A DNA stretch of 64,000 bases from Candidatus Deferrimicrobiaceae bacterium. Lineage in GTDB: Bacteria; Desulfobacterota; Deferrimicrobia; Deferrimicrobiales; Deferrimicrobiaceae. Under the pieces are notes generated by a model. That model saw only the letters and a program-made list of their open reading frames with translations. It was not told where the DNA came from and did not search any database. Position 1 is the first letter of the stretch. Each line of letters begins with the position of its first letter. Shown here piece by piece: positions 48,499-57,286 of the stretch. The stretch covers positions 1 to 64,000 of the forward strand of contig DASXVV010000008.1 of NCBI GenBank assembly GCA_036504035.1. The letters are read 5' to 3'. The translations under genes were made by a program, and so were the position numbers.

Positions 48499-48912
48499 AT
48501 GAACCGTACCATGCTCAAGTGCAAGATCCACCGGGCCACCGTCACCGAGGCGGTGCTGCATTACGAAGGGAGCATCACCATCGACGAGACGCTGATGGAA
48601 GCGTCCGGCCTGGTCGAGTACGAGCAGGTTCACATCTACAACATCGACAACGGCAACCGCTTCTCGACCTACGCCATCAAGGGCGAGCGCGACTCGGGGG
48701 TCATCTGCCTCAACGGCGCGGCGGCGCGGCAGGTCAGCAAGGGCGACCTCATCATCATCGCCAACTACGCCAGTTACGACGAGAAGGAGCTGGCCGACTT
48801 CCAGCCCACGCTCGTCTACGTCGACAAGAACAACGCGATCACGAACGTCAAGCGGAAGGTCGAGTCCGAAAGCCAGCGTCCCCGCGTCGCGGCCTGCTGC
48901 GGCCAGCACTAG
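48499..48912 (+). CDS. panD: Aspartate 1-decarboxylase proenzyme
   Basis: PanD makes beta-alanine from aspartate and self-cleaves between G24 and S25 (HYEGSITID) to form the pyruvoyl group. It is 137 residues, starting with [18 protein letters not shown]. It completes panBCD, so the cell can make pantothenate from ketoisovalerate and aspartate. The tail ends with Cys-Cys. Confidence 0.96.
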   Translation: MNRTMLKCKIHRATVTEAVLHYEGSITIDETLMEASGLVEYEQVHIYNIDNGNRFSTYAIKGERDSGVICLNGAAARQVSKGDLIIIANYASYDEKELADFQPTLVYVDKNNAITNVKRKVESESQRPRVAACCGQH

Positions 48913-48921
48913 CCCGCCGGG

Positions 48922-49137
48922 ATGCCTTCGATGAAGGGGCTTTTCCTCCTCGATGTCGAGGAGGAAAAGCAGGCGCGGCGCGCAAGGGACGAGGCGGCCC
49001 GGGCGGGAACGGGTGCCGCGCCCGAATCCGCCGCCGACAAGGACGAGTCTTCCGGCCCGGCGCCGGCCGGGAAGCCGCTCGAGGACTACCTGGCGCGGTG
49101 GCACGGCAACTGGCGCGGCTCGTCGTCCGTGAAATGA
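48922..49137 (+). CDS. Small hypothetical protein between panD and the amidohydrolase
   Basis: The 71-residue charged protein (MPSMKGLFLLDVEEEKQAR...) has an acidic start, an Ala/Gly-rich middle and an aromatic end (LEDYLARWHGNWRG). It has no known domain that I recognise. Its stop overlaps the start of the next gene (ATGA), which suggests it is translated. It starts 10 nt after panD. Confidence 0.5.
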   Translation: MPSMKGLFLLDVEEEKQARRARDEAARAGTGAAPESAADKDESSGPAPAGKPLEDYLARWHGNWRGSSSVK

Positions 49138-50432
49138 CCGCCTCCGAACCGCTTTTGCTCGTCGCGTCACGCCTGGTCGCCGAAGCCGATACCGTGTTCT
49201 CGCCGGGGGCGCTCGCCGTCTCCGGCGAGCGCGTCCTGGCCGCCGGCCGCCCGGCCGACGCGGCCGACGCCCTTCCGGGCGGCTTCCGCCGGATCGACCT
49301 GCCCGGCTGCGCCATTCTTCCCGGGCTCGTCAACGCCCACACGCACCTGCAGATCCCGCCGGTCGGTTTTCCCGACGAGGAAGAGGCTGCCGCGGCCGGC
49401 TCCCCGTTCGTCGCCTGGCTCCTGCGGCTGATCGCGTGGCGGCGGGGCGCGAACCCCGCCGATTTCGGTCTGCATTTCCGGATCGCCGCCGCCGAGGCGC
49501 TGTCCTTCGGTACGACCGCCGTGGGCGAGATCGCCGGCGCCGACCTGTCCGTCTACGACCAAAGCCCGCTGCGCGCCCGCGTATACGCCGAGTCCATCGG
49601 CTTCGCGCCCGAGGCGGCCGAGAGGGCCGGGGAATTGGCCGTCGCCTCCCTTTCGCGGTTGAGGGAGGCAGCGGGGCGAAATCCCCTCGTATTGCCCGGG
49701 GTCTCTCCCCACACCCCGTACACGGTCGGCGGGTCGCTGCTGCGGGCGCTGGGCGCGCTGGCCGGGCGGGAAGGCGTGCCGCTGGCGCTGCACCTGGCGG
49801 AATCGCCCGAAGAGATCGAATTCCTCCGGAGCGGGACCGGGCCGATCGCCTCCGCCCTGTTTCCGGCGGTGGGGCAGGACGTCTCCTGGTTCCGCGGCAT
49901 CGGAATGCCGCTCCCCGAATACCTGGCACGCACGGGCATTTTGCGGGAGGGCGCGCTGATGGTGCATAATGTCCGGCTGCGGCGCGACGAGATCGACGCG
50001 CTCCGCGCGGCCGGCAGCCGGTTCGTCCTGTGCCCCCGCAGCAACGACGCCCACGGCAACGGTTCTCCCGACGTCACGCACTTCGTCGACTCGGGCATCC
50101 CGTTCGCGCTGGGCACCGACAGCCGGGCCTCCGTGCCGGGCCTTTCCCTGTGGGACGAGATCCGCGCGGCCGCCGACCTCTACCGGGGTGACCTGGGCGG
50201 GCCGGGGCTGCTCGCGGCGCTTTTCCGTGCGGCGACGGTGAACGGTTCGGCCGCGCTCGGGCTTCCCGGCGGGGCGCTTGCCGCCGGCATGCCCGCGGAT
50301 TTCTGCGTGGCGGGCGACCCCGGAGGGCCAGACGCCGGGCTCCTTACCCGCCTGATCGAGGCGACCGGCGGACGCGAGATCCGGGCGACGGTCGTCGGCG
50401 GAATCTGCCGCCACGGCGCACTGGATCCATAG
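49134..50432 (+). CDS. Amidohydrolase-family deaminase
   Basis: The 432-residue metal-dependent hydrolase of the TRZ/ATZ/MtaD group has an N-terminal beta domain, then LVNAHTHL (H69, H71), HLAESPEEIEF, HNVRLRRDEI, CPRSND and LGTDSRAS. These residues bind the metal and activate water for deamination of purine-like rings. Candidate substrates include aminodeoxyfutalosine (menaquinone route), S-adenosylhomocysteine or guanine-like bases; I cannot choose. The start is ATG 49134, overlapping the small gene before it. Confidence 0.82.
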   Translation: MTASEPLLLVASRLVAEADTVFSPGALAVSGERVLAAGRPADAADALPGGFRRIDLPGCAILPGLVNAHTHLQIPPVGFPDEEEAAAAGSPFVAWLLRLIAWRRGANPADFGLHFRIAAAEALSFGTTAVGEIAGADLSVYDQSPLRARVYAESIGFAPEAAERAGELAVASLSRLREAAGRNPLVLPGVSPHTPYTVGGSLLRALGALAGREGVPLALHLAESPEEIEFLRSGTGPIASALFPAVGQDVSWFRGIGMPLPEYLARTGILREGALMVHNVRLRRDEIDALRAAGSRFVLCPRSNDAHGNGSPDVTHFVDSGIPFALGTDSRASVPGLSLWDEIRAAADLYRGDLGGPGLLAALFRAATVNGSAALGLPGGALAAGMPADFCVAGDPGGPDAGLLTRLIEATGGREIRATVVGGICRHGALDP

Positions 50433-50458
50433 ACTGACATTAAAGAAGGAAGAGACGC

Positions 50459-50956
50459 TTGGCCGAACAGCCCGCTAAGACGATGACCGAGAAGACCGTC
50501 GCGCTCAACCGGCGCGCGCGGCACGAGTTCTTCATCCTCGACACGGTCGAGTGCGGGATCGTGCTGCATGGCTACGAGGTCAAGTCGATCCGTCAGGGGC
50601 GGATCAACCTGTCCGACGCCTACGCGACCGTCCGCGGCAACGAGCTGTTCATCGAGAATCTCCACATCACCCCTTATTCCCACGGCGATACCCGGGTGAT
50701 CGACCCGCTGCGCAGCCGCAAGCTGCTGCTCCACCGGCGCCAGATCGATCAGCTCTACGCGAAGATGCGCGAGCAGGGGCTCACCCTCGTCCCGCTCAAG
50801 CTCTATTTCAAGGGGCCCAACGTCAAGGTCGAGATCGGGCTGGCCAAGGGCAAGAAACTCTACGACAAGCGCCAGGACATGGCCGAACGCGACGCCAAGC
50901 GCGACATCGACCGGGTGGTCCGCGGCAAGGGGCCGAACCGCCGCGCCGAGGACTGA
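50459..50956 (+). CDS. smpB: SsrA-binding protein SmpB
   Basis: SmpB (165 residues) brings tmRNA to stalled ribosomes. It has NRRARHEFFILDTVECGIVL, GYEVKSIRQGRINLSDAY and the C-terminal KGKKLYDKRQDMAERDAKRD tail. The start is probably TTG 50459, after AAGGAAGAG; ATG 50483 would shorten it by eight residues. The partner RNA gene ssrA is at the right edge of the window. Confidence 0.96.
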   Translation: MAEQPAKTMTEKTVALNRRARHEFFILDTVECGIVLHGYEVKSIRQGRINLSDAYATVRGNELFIENLHITPYSHGDTRVIDPLRSRKLLLHRRQIDQLYAKMREQGLTLVPLKLYFKGPNVKVEIGLAKGKKLYDKRQDMAERDAKRDIDRVVRGKGPNRRAED

Positions 50957-51066
50957 AGGGTTGGGGGGGGGAGGCGCCCCGCCCAATTTTCCGTTATATT
51001 ACGGCTTGTTACGGGAATATCCTGCTAACTAATTGATATTATTAATGATTTTACGGCGTTATTTTC

Positions 51067-51095
51067 TTGGTTGACATGGACCCGCGTGGTATCAT
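51067..51095 (+). promoter_or_regulatory. Candidate promoter of the envelope acyl-transfer operon
   Basis: TTGGTT (51067-51072) is followed after 17 nt by an extended -10 (TGGTATCAT, -10 hexamer at 51090-51095). The 50-nt stretch upstream is markedly AT-rich against a GC-rich background, as in an UP element. Transcription should start near 51102. Confidence 0.55.
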
Positions 51096-51120
51096 GCCCC
51101 AATCGAACTGACCGAACGAG

Positions 51121-51149
51121 GGTGCGCTCCGTGGGGGAGCATAGGCACC
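51121..51149 (+). promoter_or_regulatory. Leader stem-loop before the LysM gene
   Basis: GGTGC-GCTCC pairs with GGAGC and GCACC, with a 5-nt loop and a 4-nt bulge, in the leader of about 78 nt. It does not match a riboswitch family I know. Part of it resembles the right end of the interspersed palindromic repeat. Confidence 0.35.
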
Positions 51150-51179
51150 CGCCATTCGGGGGGCACGGCCAATTATCCG

Positions 51180-52610
51180 ATGCGAAAACAATCACACATA
51201 ATCCTGCTGCTCGTTGCGCTGATCGCGTTGGGAACCGGAGTTGCGTCTGCCGCAACCTACAAGGTCCGCAAGGGCGACAGCCTTGCGCGCATCGCCAAGC
51301 GGCAGCATGTCAGCGTCGGGGCGCTCCGCGAGACCAACGGGCTGGAGGGCGACGCCCTCAAGCCGGGCATGAAACTGACCCTTCCGTCCAAGGGCAAGGC
51401 CGCGAAGGTCGCCAAGGTCGACAAGGTCGACAAGGTCGAAAAGGCCGAAGCGCCCGAACCCGTCCCCGCGCCTGCCGCCGCGGCCGTACCGGTCCGTTCC
51501 GCACAGGTGTCGGCTTCGACCACCGAATGGGCGGGCTACCACACCGTCGCCAAGGGCGATACCCTCGCGACGATCGCCCACGCCAACGACCTTTCCCTGG
51601 AAGCGTTGAAAAAGCTCAACCCCGGGAAAAATGCCCGTCGGCTCAAGATCGGGATGCGGCTTCGCGTCAAGCCCGCCTCCGAGACGGCTGCTGCGGCTTC
51701 CCCGGCGCTTGCAAGGGCCGCCGTCGAGGCGCCCGTGGCGCACGCCTCGGGGAAAACGCCCGAAAAGATGGCAGCAAAGCCGCCCGTCCAGACCGCGGTC
51801 GCCGAGAAGCACCCGGCCGAACCGGTCGCGGCTCCGGTTGTCGCCTGCGATGTCGCGGCAGCCCCGGTCTACCACAAGGTGCGCAAGGGCGATACGCTCG
51901 CTTCGGTCGCTTCGAAATACGGCCTGTCGCTCAAGTCGCTCAAGCAGCTCAACCACGTCAAGAAGGCCAAAAAGCTCAAGCCCGGCAGCCAATTGCTGGT
52001 TCGCCGCGGCGGCGGGGGAGGGAGGGGGAGAGGCGGCTCCATCACCGCCGATCGCCGGCGCGAGCTCGAGAAGATCCTGCAGAACGAGGCCTCCATGACG
52101 GCCGCGGGGGCTGCCGCGGCGTCCGCAAAAGTCGCCGAGCTGGCGCCCGAGCTATTGTCCGCGGCCTCGGTCGACAACGGCATGTTGGGCCCCATCATCG
52201 AGGAAGACCAGCCGGTCGGCCTCACCGGCCGCGTCATCAAGATCGCCAAGCTCATGCTCGACCTGCCTTACCGGTTCGGCGGCACGTCGCTGACCGGCAT
52301 CGATTGCTCCGGATACGTCCAGAAGGTGTTCGGCTTCCTCAACATCCCCTTGCCGCGCAGCGCGCGCGAGCAGTTCGCCAAGGGAGAAAAGATCGAGAAA
52401 GAGGAGCTTGCGACCGGCGATCTGGTCTTCTTCAAGACCTACGCCCGCTTCCCGTCGCACGTCGGCATCTATCTGGGCGACAACAAGTTCATCCACGCCT
52501 CGTCGGGCGACCACAAGGTCAAGATCGACAGCCTCGACGCCCCCTACTTCCTGCGCCGCTACATCGGCGCACGCCGCCTGGTTCCCGACCAGAAGGACGA
52601 CGGAGAGTAG
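51180..52610 (+). CDS. LysM-repeat NlpC/P60 cell-wall peptidase
   Basis: The 476-residue exported protein has a signal peptide (about 1-25). Three LysM peptidoglycan-binding repeats lie at about 26-69, 119-163 and 230-274, separated by Lys/Ala/Pro-rich linkers. After a glycine/arginine patch (about 276-287) comes an NlpC/P60 domain (about 345-470) with C376 (GIDCSGYV), H427 (SHVGIYLG) and H439 (FIHASSG). It should cut peptide stems of peptidoglycan in the periplasm. It is the first gene of the operon that encodes the SGNH, MBOAT and carrier proteins. Confidence 0.92.
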   Translation: MRKQSHIILLLVALIALGTGVASAATYKVRKGDSLARIAKRQHVSVGALRETNGLEGDALKPGMKLTLPSKGKAAKVAKVDKVDKVEKAEAPEPVPAPAAAAVPVRSAQVSASTTEWAGYHTVAKGDTLATIAHANDLSLEALKKLNPGKNARRLKIGMRLRVKPASETAAAASPALARAAVEAPVAHASGKTPEKMAAKPPVQTAVAEKHPAEPVAAPVVACDVAAAPVYHKVRKGDTLASVASKYGLSLKSLKQLNHVKKAKKLKPGSQLLVRRGGGGGRGRGGSITADRRRELEKILQNEASMTAAGAAAASAKVAELAPELLSAASVDNGMLGPIIEEDQPVGLTGRVIKIAKLMLDLPYRFGGTSLTGIDCSGYVQKVFGFLNIPLPRSAREQFAKGEKIEKEELATGDLVFFKTYARFPSHVGIYLGDNKFIHASSGDHKVKIDSLDAPYFLRRYIGARRLVPDQKDDGE

Positions 52611-52616
52611 ATTGCC

Positions 52617-53141
52617 ATGACAACCAGGGTTCGCAAAGCCGTATCAGGGACGCTGCTGATCGGAACGCTGCTGTTGGTCCAGGGAGGCAGCCACCTCCCG
52701 GCGCCGGTGTTTCCCTCCGTTCCCTTTACCGCGCTGCCGCCGCCCGAGCTGCGCGAGCCGGCCGCGGCCGGGGCCGACACCGTTCTCCTTTGGGAGCTGG
52801 TCAAGCGCTACACCCTGAAATACCGGATTCCCGACCAGGCGGCCAAGATCTACAAGGTCATCTTCGAGGAAAGCCGCTTTACCGACGACGTGCGCTCCGA
52901 GGGGGGCGAGTACCTCGGCATGTGCCAGTTCAAGCCGAGCACCTTCTACCAGAACGTCCGCGAGATGAAGGAGCTGATGCTGCTCCCCCGGAATGTCCGC
53001 TTTTCCCCGTTCAATCCGGAGCATGCCATCCACGTCATGACCTGGATGTGGAGCCAGGGCTACAAGGACCACTGGGGCCCCACCCGTTTTGTCGAGCGTC
53101 AGGTCGACGACGATACCGGAGAAGGCGCATCGGGCCGGTGA
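52617..53141 (+). CDS. Exported lytic transglycosylase-like protein
   Basis: The 174-residue protein has a signal or anchor segment (about 9-24) and then a compact lysozyme-like domain: helix with the putative catalytic Glu (KVIFEESRFTDDVRSEG), then YLGMCQFKPSTFYQN and a C-terminal YKDHWGPTRFV. The order resembles SLT-type glycan strand-cleaving enzymes, but it is shorter and divergent, so activity is inferred. It begins 6 nt after the LysM gene and its end overlaps the next gene. Confidence 0.7.
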   Translation: MTTRVRKAVSGTLLIGTLLLVQGGSHLPAPVFPSVPFTALPPPELREPAAAGADTVLLWELVKRYTLKYRIPDQAAKIYKVIFEESRFTDDVRSEGGEYLGMCQFKPSTFYQNVREMKELMLLPRNVRFSPFNPEHAIHVMTWMWSQGYKDHWGPTRFVERQVDDDTGEGASGR

Positions 53142-54442
53142 AGGCGCTTTTCGCCCTCCTGGTGCTGGCGCTGCTGGTGCCTGCCCCCGGCTGTCCCGCT
53201 TCGGATTCCCCCCTGCGCATCCTCCATTTCGGCGATTCCCATGTGGCCTCCGATTCGCTGACTGCTTCCGCGCGCGAGACGCTCGCGGGCGCGTTCGGGG
53301 ACGGCGGGCCGGGCGTCATGATGCCTTGGGCGACGCCGAAGACATTCCGGCGCCCCGGCGTCGCCGCCGGAGCGACCGATGGCTGGCGGCGCCATGTGCC
53401 TTCTTCCGCCGGCGGGTTGGAGGATGCCGGGCTCTCGGGATGCTTCATCGAGGCGGAGGGCGTGGGAGAAGAGGCCTGGATCCGGGCCGACGCGGTTGTT
53501 TTCCGCGTGGCTTTCCTGCGGCAGCCGGGCGGCGGGACGATCGATTTCCTGGTCGACGGGAGGCTCGCGGGGCGCGAATCGACGGCATCGGCCGCCCCGG
53601 AGGCGTCCATCGCCCGCTTCCGCGCCGATGGCGGTGTCGCACCCCATCGGCTGACGATCCGGGCGGCGGGGGGCGGCAAGGTGCGGTTGCTCGGCGTCTC
53701 GGCCGAGAACGGCGCGCCCGGCGTCGTTTACAGCCCGCTCGGGGTGGTGGGAGCCCGGGCCGAGTCGCTGCTCAGGATTCGTCCCGAGATCTTCGACCGG
53801 CTGCTCGCGGCCGAATCGCCCGACCTGGTTCTCCTCGGCTTCGGAACCAACGAGGCCGCTTCCGCCGGATTCGACCCGGCGGCTTACGAAACGACGCTGG
53901 CGCGGGTCGTCGACCGGATCCGCTCCGCGGCGCCCCGGGCGGCGGTCATCCTCCTGACGCCCCCCGACCGGTCGGACCGGCAGCCGGCGACGGCTGCCCG
54001 CAGCCGGCAAGCGCTGTCGCAGGTCGTCGAGATCCAGCGGATCGTGGCCGCGCGGGCGGGTCTCCCGCTGATCGACCTCTTTTCGCTGATGGGAGGCGCC
54101 GGGACCGCCGACCGGTGGAGGTTGGCTACGCCGCCGCTGGCGCAGACGGACGGGACGCACTTCACGAAAGCGGGCTATGCGCAGCTCGGCCGCATCGTCG
54201 GCCGGGAGCTCTTGTCGCTGCGCGCGGAGGATCGGGTCGCCTGGCCGCCGCTGACCGCGAAGGCGCCCGTGCCGCCGCCGGCCGCGAAGCGCATTCTCTA
54301 TTTCGTCAAACCGGACGGCTCGCTGCTCCTCACCGATGACCCGAAGCGCGGCGTCGAGGAGGGCGGGCGCCCGATGAGCGACGCCGAGTTCCGGAAGTTC
54401 GTCAATGCCGGCTTGCCGGAAGGGGAGGCGGAGACGCCATGA
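53138..54442 (+). CDS. Exported SGNH hydrolase/acyltransferase 1
   Basis: The 434-residue protein has a signal peptide (possibly lipoprotein, VPAPGC). The SGNH motifs are block I S34 in FGDSHVASD, block III N238 in GFGTNEA, and block V D338/H341 in DGTHFTKAGY. Between blocks I and III an inserted beta domain of about 170 residues resembles the carbohydrate-binding insertion of AlgX/Ape1-like enzymes. The C-terminal 45 residues add a small module (RILYFVKPDGSLLLTDDP). It should add or remove ester-linked acyl groups on an envelope glycan. The start is GTG 53138, overlapping the previous stop (GTGA). Confidence 0.82.
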   Translation: MKALFALLVLALLVPAPGCPASDSPLRILHFGDSHVASDSLTASARETLAGAFGDGGPGVMMPWATPKTFRRPGVAAGATDGWRRHVPSSAGGLEDAGLSGCFIEAEGVGEEAWIRADAVVFRVAFLRQPGGGTIDFLVDGRLAGRESTASAAPEASIARFRADGGVAPHRLTIRAAGGGKVRLLGVSAENGAPGVVYSPLGVVGARAESLLRIRPEIFDRLLAAESPDLVLLGFGTNEAASAGFDPAAYETTLARVVDRIRSAAPRAAVILLTPPDRSDRQPATAARSRQALSQVVEIQRIVAARAGLPLIDLFSLMGGAGTADRWRLATPPLAQTDGTHFTKAGYAQLGRIVGRELLSLRAEDRVAWPPLTAKAPVPPPAAKRILYFVKPDGSLLLTDDPKRGVEEGGRPMSDAEFRKFVNAGLPEGEAETP

Positions 54443-55851
54443 TCTTTTCCCGGGCGACGATTGCCCGCTTTTCGCTTCTGCTGTGCCTGCTGCTTCCGGT
54501 CCTCTGGATGGATGCCGCCGGTGCGGTCAAGAAAAGGAAGCCGGCCAGGCCGCCCCATGGGGCGGTCCACCCGAAGAAGGGGAAGGCGAATCGCCCTGCA
54601 CGCCCCGCGCATCCTGCGCGTCCAAAGCGTTCGGCCAGGCCCTCCCGCGTTCGGCGGACAGCGCCGCGCCCGAAGCCGGCGATCGCCTTGGTCCCGCTCG
54701 ATGCGGAGAAGATCCCCCCCGTGGATCTCGAGATGCCCCGGGGGGCGCTCGACCCGTTCTTCCGCGACCTGTCCGCCCTCGAGACGCCGGCGGGAGACAA
54801 CGGGGCGGTGCGCGTGGTCCGCATCCTTCACCTGGGGGATTCCCACGTGGCGGCCGACTACTGGACCGGCGAAATCCGACGACGGCTCCAGGAGCGGTTC
54901 GGCGATGGAGGGGCGGGCATCGTCATGCCCGGACGCCCCTGGAAATATTTCCGCCACGCGCAGGCCAAGTCGCTCGACGGCGACGGATGGCACACGTCCG
55001 GGCTGAAGGACGCGCCCGCGGACGGTGTGCTCGGCCTGTCGGGCGTGGCGATGGCCCCGCGCGGGAACGCGCCCGCCTCGGTGCTGGCGCCCGGGCGCCG
55101 CTTCAACGTGTTGCTGGCCTCCGAGACCGACCGCGCCGCCGTCCGGCTCTTTCTGGACGGCGTCCCGTTCGACAACGTTTCAATCCGGACGCGCTGGCTC
55201 AACTCGGGGGGGAGCGATATCGCCCTCGTGACGATCTCCAACCGGGAACCGCTGCCCGACGCCCATGGAAAACTGTCCGTGGTGGCGGCCCCCGACAGCG
55301 GTATCCGCCTCCTGGGAGCCGAGTTCTTCAGCGGCCGCAGCGGGGTCGTGGTGGACACGCTGGGGCTGAACGGCGCGCGGATGACCGCCCTCGACAAGTG
55401 GTCCCCCCGGATGCGTCAGCAGCTTCTCCAGGAAGCGAAGCCGTCGCTCATCATCGTGTCGTACGGAACCAACGAGATCGCCACACCGCATTTCACGTTC
55501 GAGGCGTTCCGGGCCGACTGCGTCCGCGTGCTGCGGGCGCTTCGGGAGGATTCCGGGGGGACGGCCGTCCTCGTGACCGGGCCGATCGACCGGGCGATCC
55601 GGAAGAAGAGGGCGCGGATATCGATGGCCGACGCCGAGCGGCCGGTCGTCCGGGCGCTGCGGGAGGCGGCGGCCGAGACGGGCTGCGCCTTCTGGGACGC
55701 GCAGCAGGCGATGGGCGGGGAGGGGGCGATCCTGTCCTGGATGCGGGCGGGGCTCGCCCGGAACGACGGCGTCCACCTGACCCAGCAAGGCTACGAGCTT
55801 CAAGGGAAGATGCTGTTCGACCGCCTGATGTCGGCCTACGCGGCTCGATGA
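54439..55851 (+). CDS. Exported SGNH hydrolase/acyltransferase 2
   Basis: The 470-residue protein has a signal/anchor (about 7-28) and a very basic Pro/Arg/Lys-rich linker (about 31-80) that could contact acidic polymers or the wall. An SGNH domain follows with S135 (HLGDSHVAAD), N345 (SYGTNEIAT) and D443/H446 (NDGVHLTQQGY). As in the first SGNH protein, a beta insertion separates blocks I and III. ATG 54439 overlaps the previous gene by four bases (ATGA), and its own stop overlaps the MBOAT start. Confidence 0.85.
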   Translation: MIFSRATIARFSLLLCLLLPVLWMDAAGAVKKRKPARPPHGAVHPKKGKANRPARPAHPARPKRSARPSRVRRTAPRPKPAIALVPLDAEKIPPVDLEMPRGALDPFFRDLSALETPAGDNGAVRVVRILHLGDSHVAADYWTGEIRRRLQERFGDGGAGIVMPGRPWKYFRHAQAKSLDGDGWHTSGLKDAPADGVLGLSGVAMAPRGNAPASVLAPGRRFNVLLASETDRAAVRLFLDGVPFDNVSIRTRWLNSGGSDIALVTISNREPLPDAHGKLSVVAAPDSGIRLLGAEFFSGRSGVVVDTLGLNGARMTALDKWSPRMRQQLLQEAKPSLIIVSYGTNEIATPHFTFEAFRADCVRVLRALREDSGGTAVLVTGPIDRAIRKKRARISMADAERPVVRALREAAAETGCAFWDAQQAMGGEGAILSWMRAGLARNDGVHLTQQGYELQGKMLFDRLMSAYAAR

Positions 55852-57275
55852 GCCCGACCGGCACCGTCTACCTCGCGTTCCTGCTGATCGCCGTCGCGGC
55901 CTACCGGCTGACCGGGGGCGTGCGCCGCTTCCACCTGGCGACGATCCTGCTCCTGTCGTTCCTCTTCTACGCGTCCTGGAATCCCGTCTACTGCGTCCCG
56001 CTGGCCGTCACGGCGATGCTCGACTTCAACACCGCCCGGTACGTGTCCCGCCGCCGTGGCCGCCGCGCGGCCCGGGTTGCCCTGGCCGCGGACATCGCCG
56101 CCAACCTGTGCATTCTCGCGGCCTTCAAGTATTTCAACTTCATGGCCGACAATGCGGTCGCGCTGGCGTCGGCCATCGGCTATTCCCTGCCGCCCGTGCC
56201 GATCCGCGTCGTGTTCGGGGTCGGCATCTCCTTCTACACCTTCCAGTCGATGAGCTATGTCATCGACGTCCACCGGGGCGACGCCGAGCCCGCCCGCAGC
56301 TTCGCCGACTACTTGGCGTTCGTCGCCTTCTTCCCGACGCTTCTCGCCGGGCCGATCACGCGCGCCTCCGTCCTGCTGCCGCAGCTCGAGCGGCCGGCCC
56401 CCCCCATCACGGCCGAGCAAGGGGGGCGCGCCCTCTTCCTCATCGCGCTTGGCTTCATCAAGAAAATCGTCGTGGCCGACTACCTGGCCGTCAACCTGGT
56501 CAACCGGGTCTTCGAGCTGCCCGGCATGTACTCGTCCGCCGAGCTGCTCGCCGGCATCTACGGCTACGCGGCCCAGATCTACTGCGACTTCTCCGGGTAC
56601 AGCGACATCGCGATCGGCTCGGCGCTCCTGCTCGGGATCGGGCTGAAGGATAATTTCAACGCGCCCTACCGGTCCAGGGACCTGCCGGAGTTCTGGCGCC
56701 GTTGGCATATCTCGCTCTCGACCTGGCTTCGCGACTACCTGTTCTTCTCCCTTCCGAAGAACCGTTCGTCGAAATGGGCGCCTTACTTCAACACGTTGGT
56801 CACCTTTGCACTGGGGGGGCTCTGGCACGGCGCCTCCTGGACCTTCCTCGCCTGGGGGGCGCTGCACGGCACCGGCCTCGCCGTGGCGCGCTTCTTCGAC
56901 GTGCGCCGCCCGCGCGGCCGGAACGCGAAGCCGGTTCCCCGCTGGCGGCAGTTCGCGGGCGTGTTCGTCACTTTCCATTTCGTCTGCCTGACGTGGGTCT
57001 TCTTCCGGTGCGATTCGGTCGACCAGGCCTTCGGGGTGCTCCAGGGGCTGGGCCGGTTGAGCGGAAACGCAGCCAACATCACCTGGCCGATCGCCGGGCT
57101 GACGCTGGCGGGGATCGTGCTCCAGTGGCTTCCCGAGACCGTGTTTCCCCGCCTCCAGGCACGATTCATCGCCCTTCCATCGCCCGTGCAGTGCGCGCTG
57201 CTGGCGGGAACGGCGGTGGCGGTCGCACGCGTCTCGGGCTCCTCCGTCTCGCAATTCATCTACTTCAACTTCTAG
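55848..57275 (+). CDS. MBOAT-family membrane acyltransferase
   Basis: The 475-residue polytopic membrane protein belongs to the AlgI/DltB/PatA branch of MBOAT enzymes. About ten to eleven helices are visible. The conserved blocks are FFPTLLAGPI, YCDFSGYSDIAIG, FWRRWHISLSTWLRDY (H287) and GLWHGASWTFLAWG (H327, the catalytic His). Such proteins take an acyl group from a cytoplasmic donor and present it to the periplasmic side for esterification of a glycan. With an adjacent carrier protein the donor is probably acyl-ACP rather than acyl-CoA (inference). It sits between SGNH genes 2 and 3. Confidence 0.93.
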   Translation: MSPTGTVYLAFLLIAVAAYRLTGGVRRFHLATILLLSFLFYASWNPVYCVPLAVTAMLDFNTARYVSRRRGRRAARVALAADIAANLCILAAFKYFNFMADNAVALASAIGYSLPPVPIRVVFGVGISFYTFQSMSYVIDVHRGDAEPARSFADYLAFVAFFPTLLAGPITRASVLLPQLERPAPPITAEQGGRALFLIALGFIKKIVVADYLAVNLVNRVFELPGMYSSAELLAGIYGYAAQIYCDFSGYSDIAIGSALLLGIGLKDNFNAPYRSRDLPEFWRRWHISLSTWLRDYLFFSLPKNRSSKWAPYFNTLVTFALGGLWHGASWTFLAWGALHGTGLAVARFFDVRRPRGRNAKPVPRWRQFAGVFVTFHFVCLTWVFFRCDSVDQAFGVLQGLGRLSGNAANITWPIAGLTLAGIVLQWLPETVFPRLQARFIALPSPVQCALLAGTAVAVARVSGSSVSQFIYFNF

Positions 57276-57286
57276 GGACGCCAAAG

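Noticed and set aside
51071-51095. TTGACA as -35 box of the LysM operon
   Set aside because: It is only 13 nt from TATCAT, too close for sigma-70; TTGGTT with 17-nt spacing and an extended -10 fits better.
51102-51179. c-di-GMP (GEMM), cGAMP or c-di-AMP riboswitch in the LysM leader
   Set aside because: Such elements are common upstream of wall hydrolase or Geobacter genes, but the leader lacks their conserved cores and is too short.
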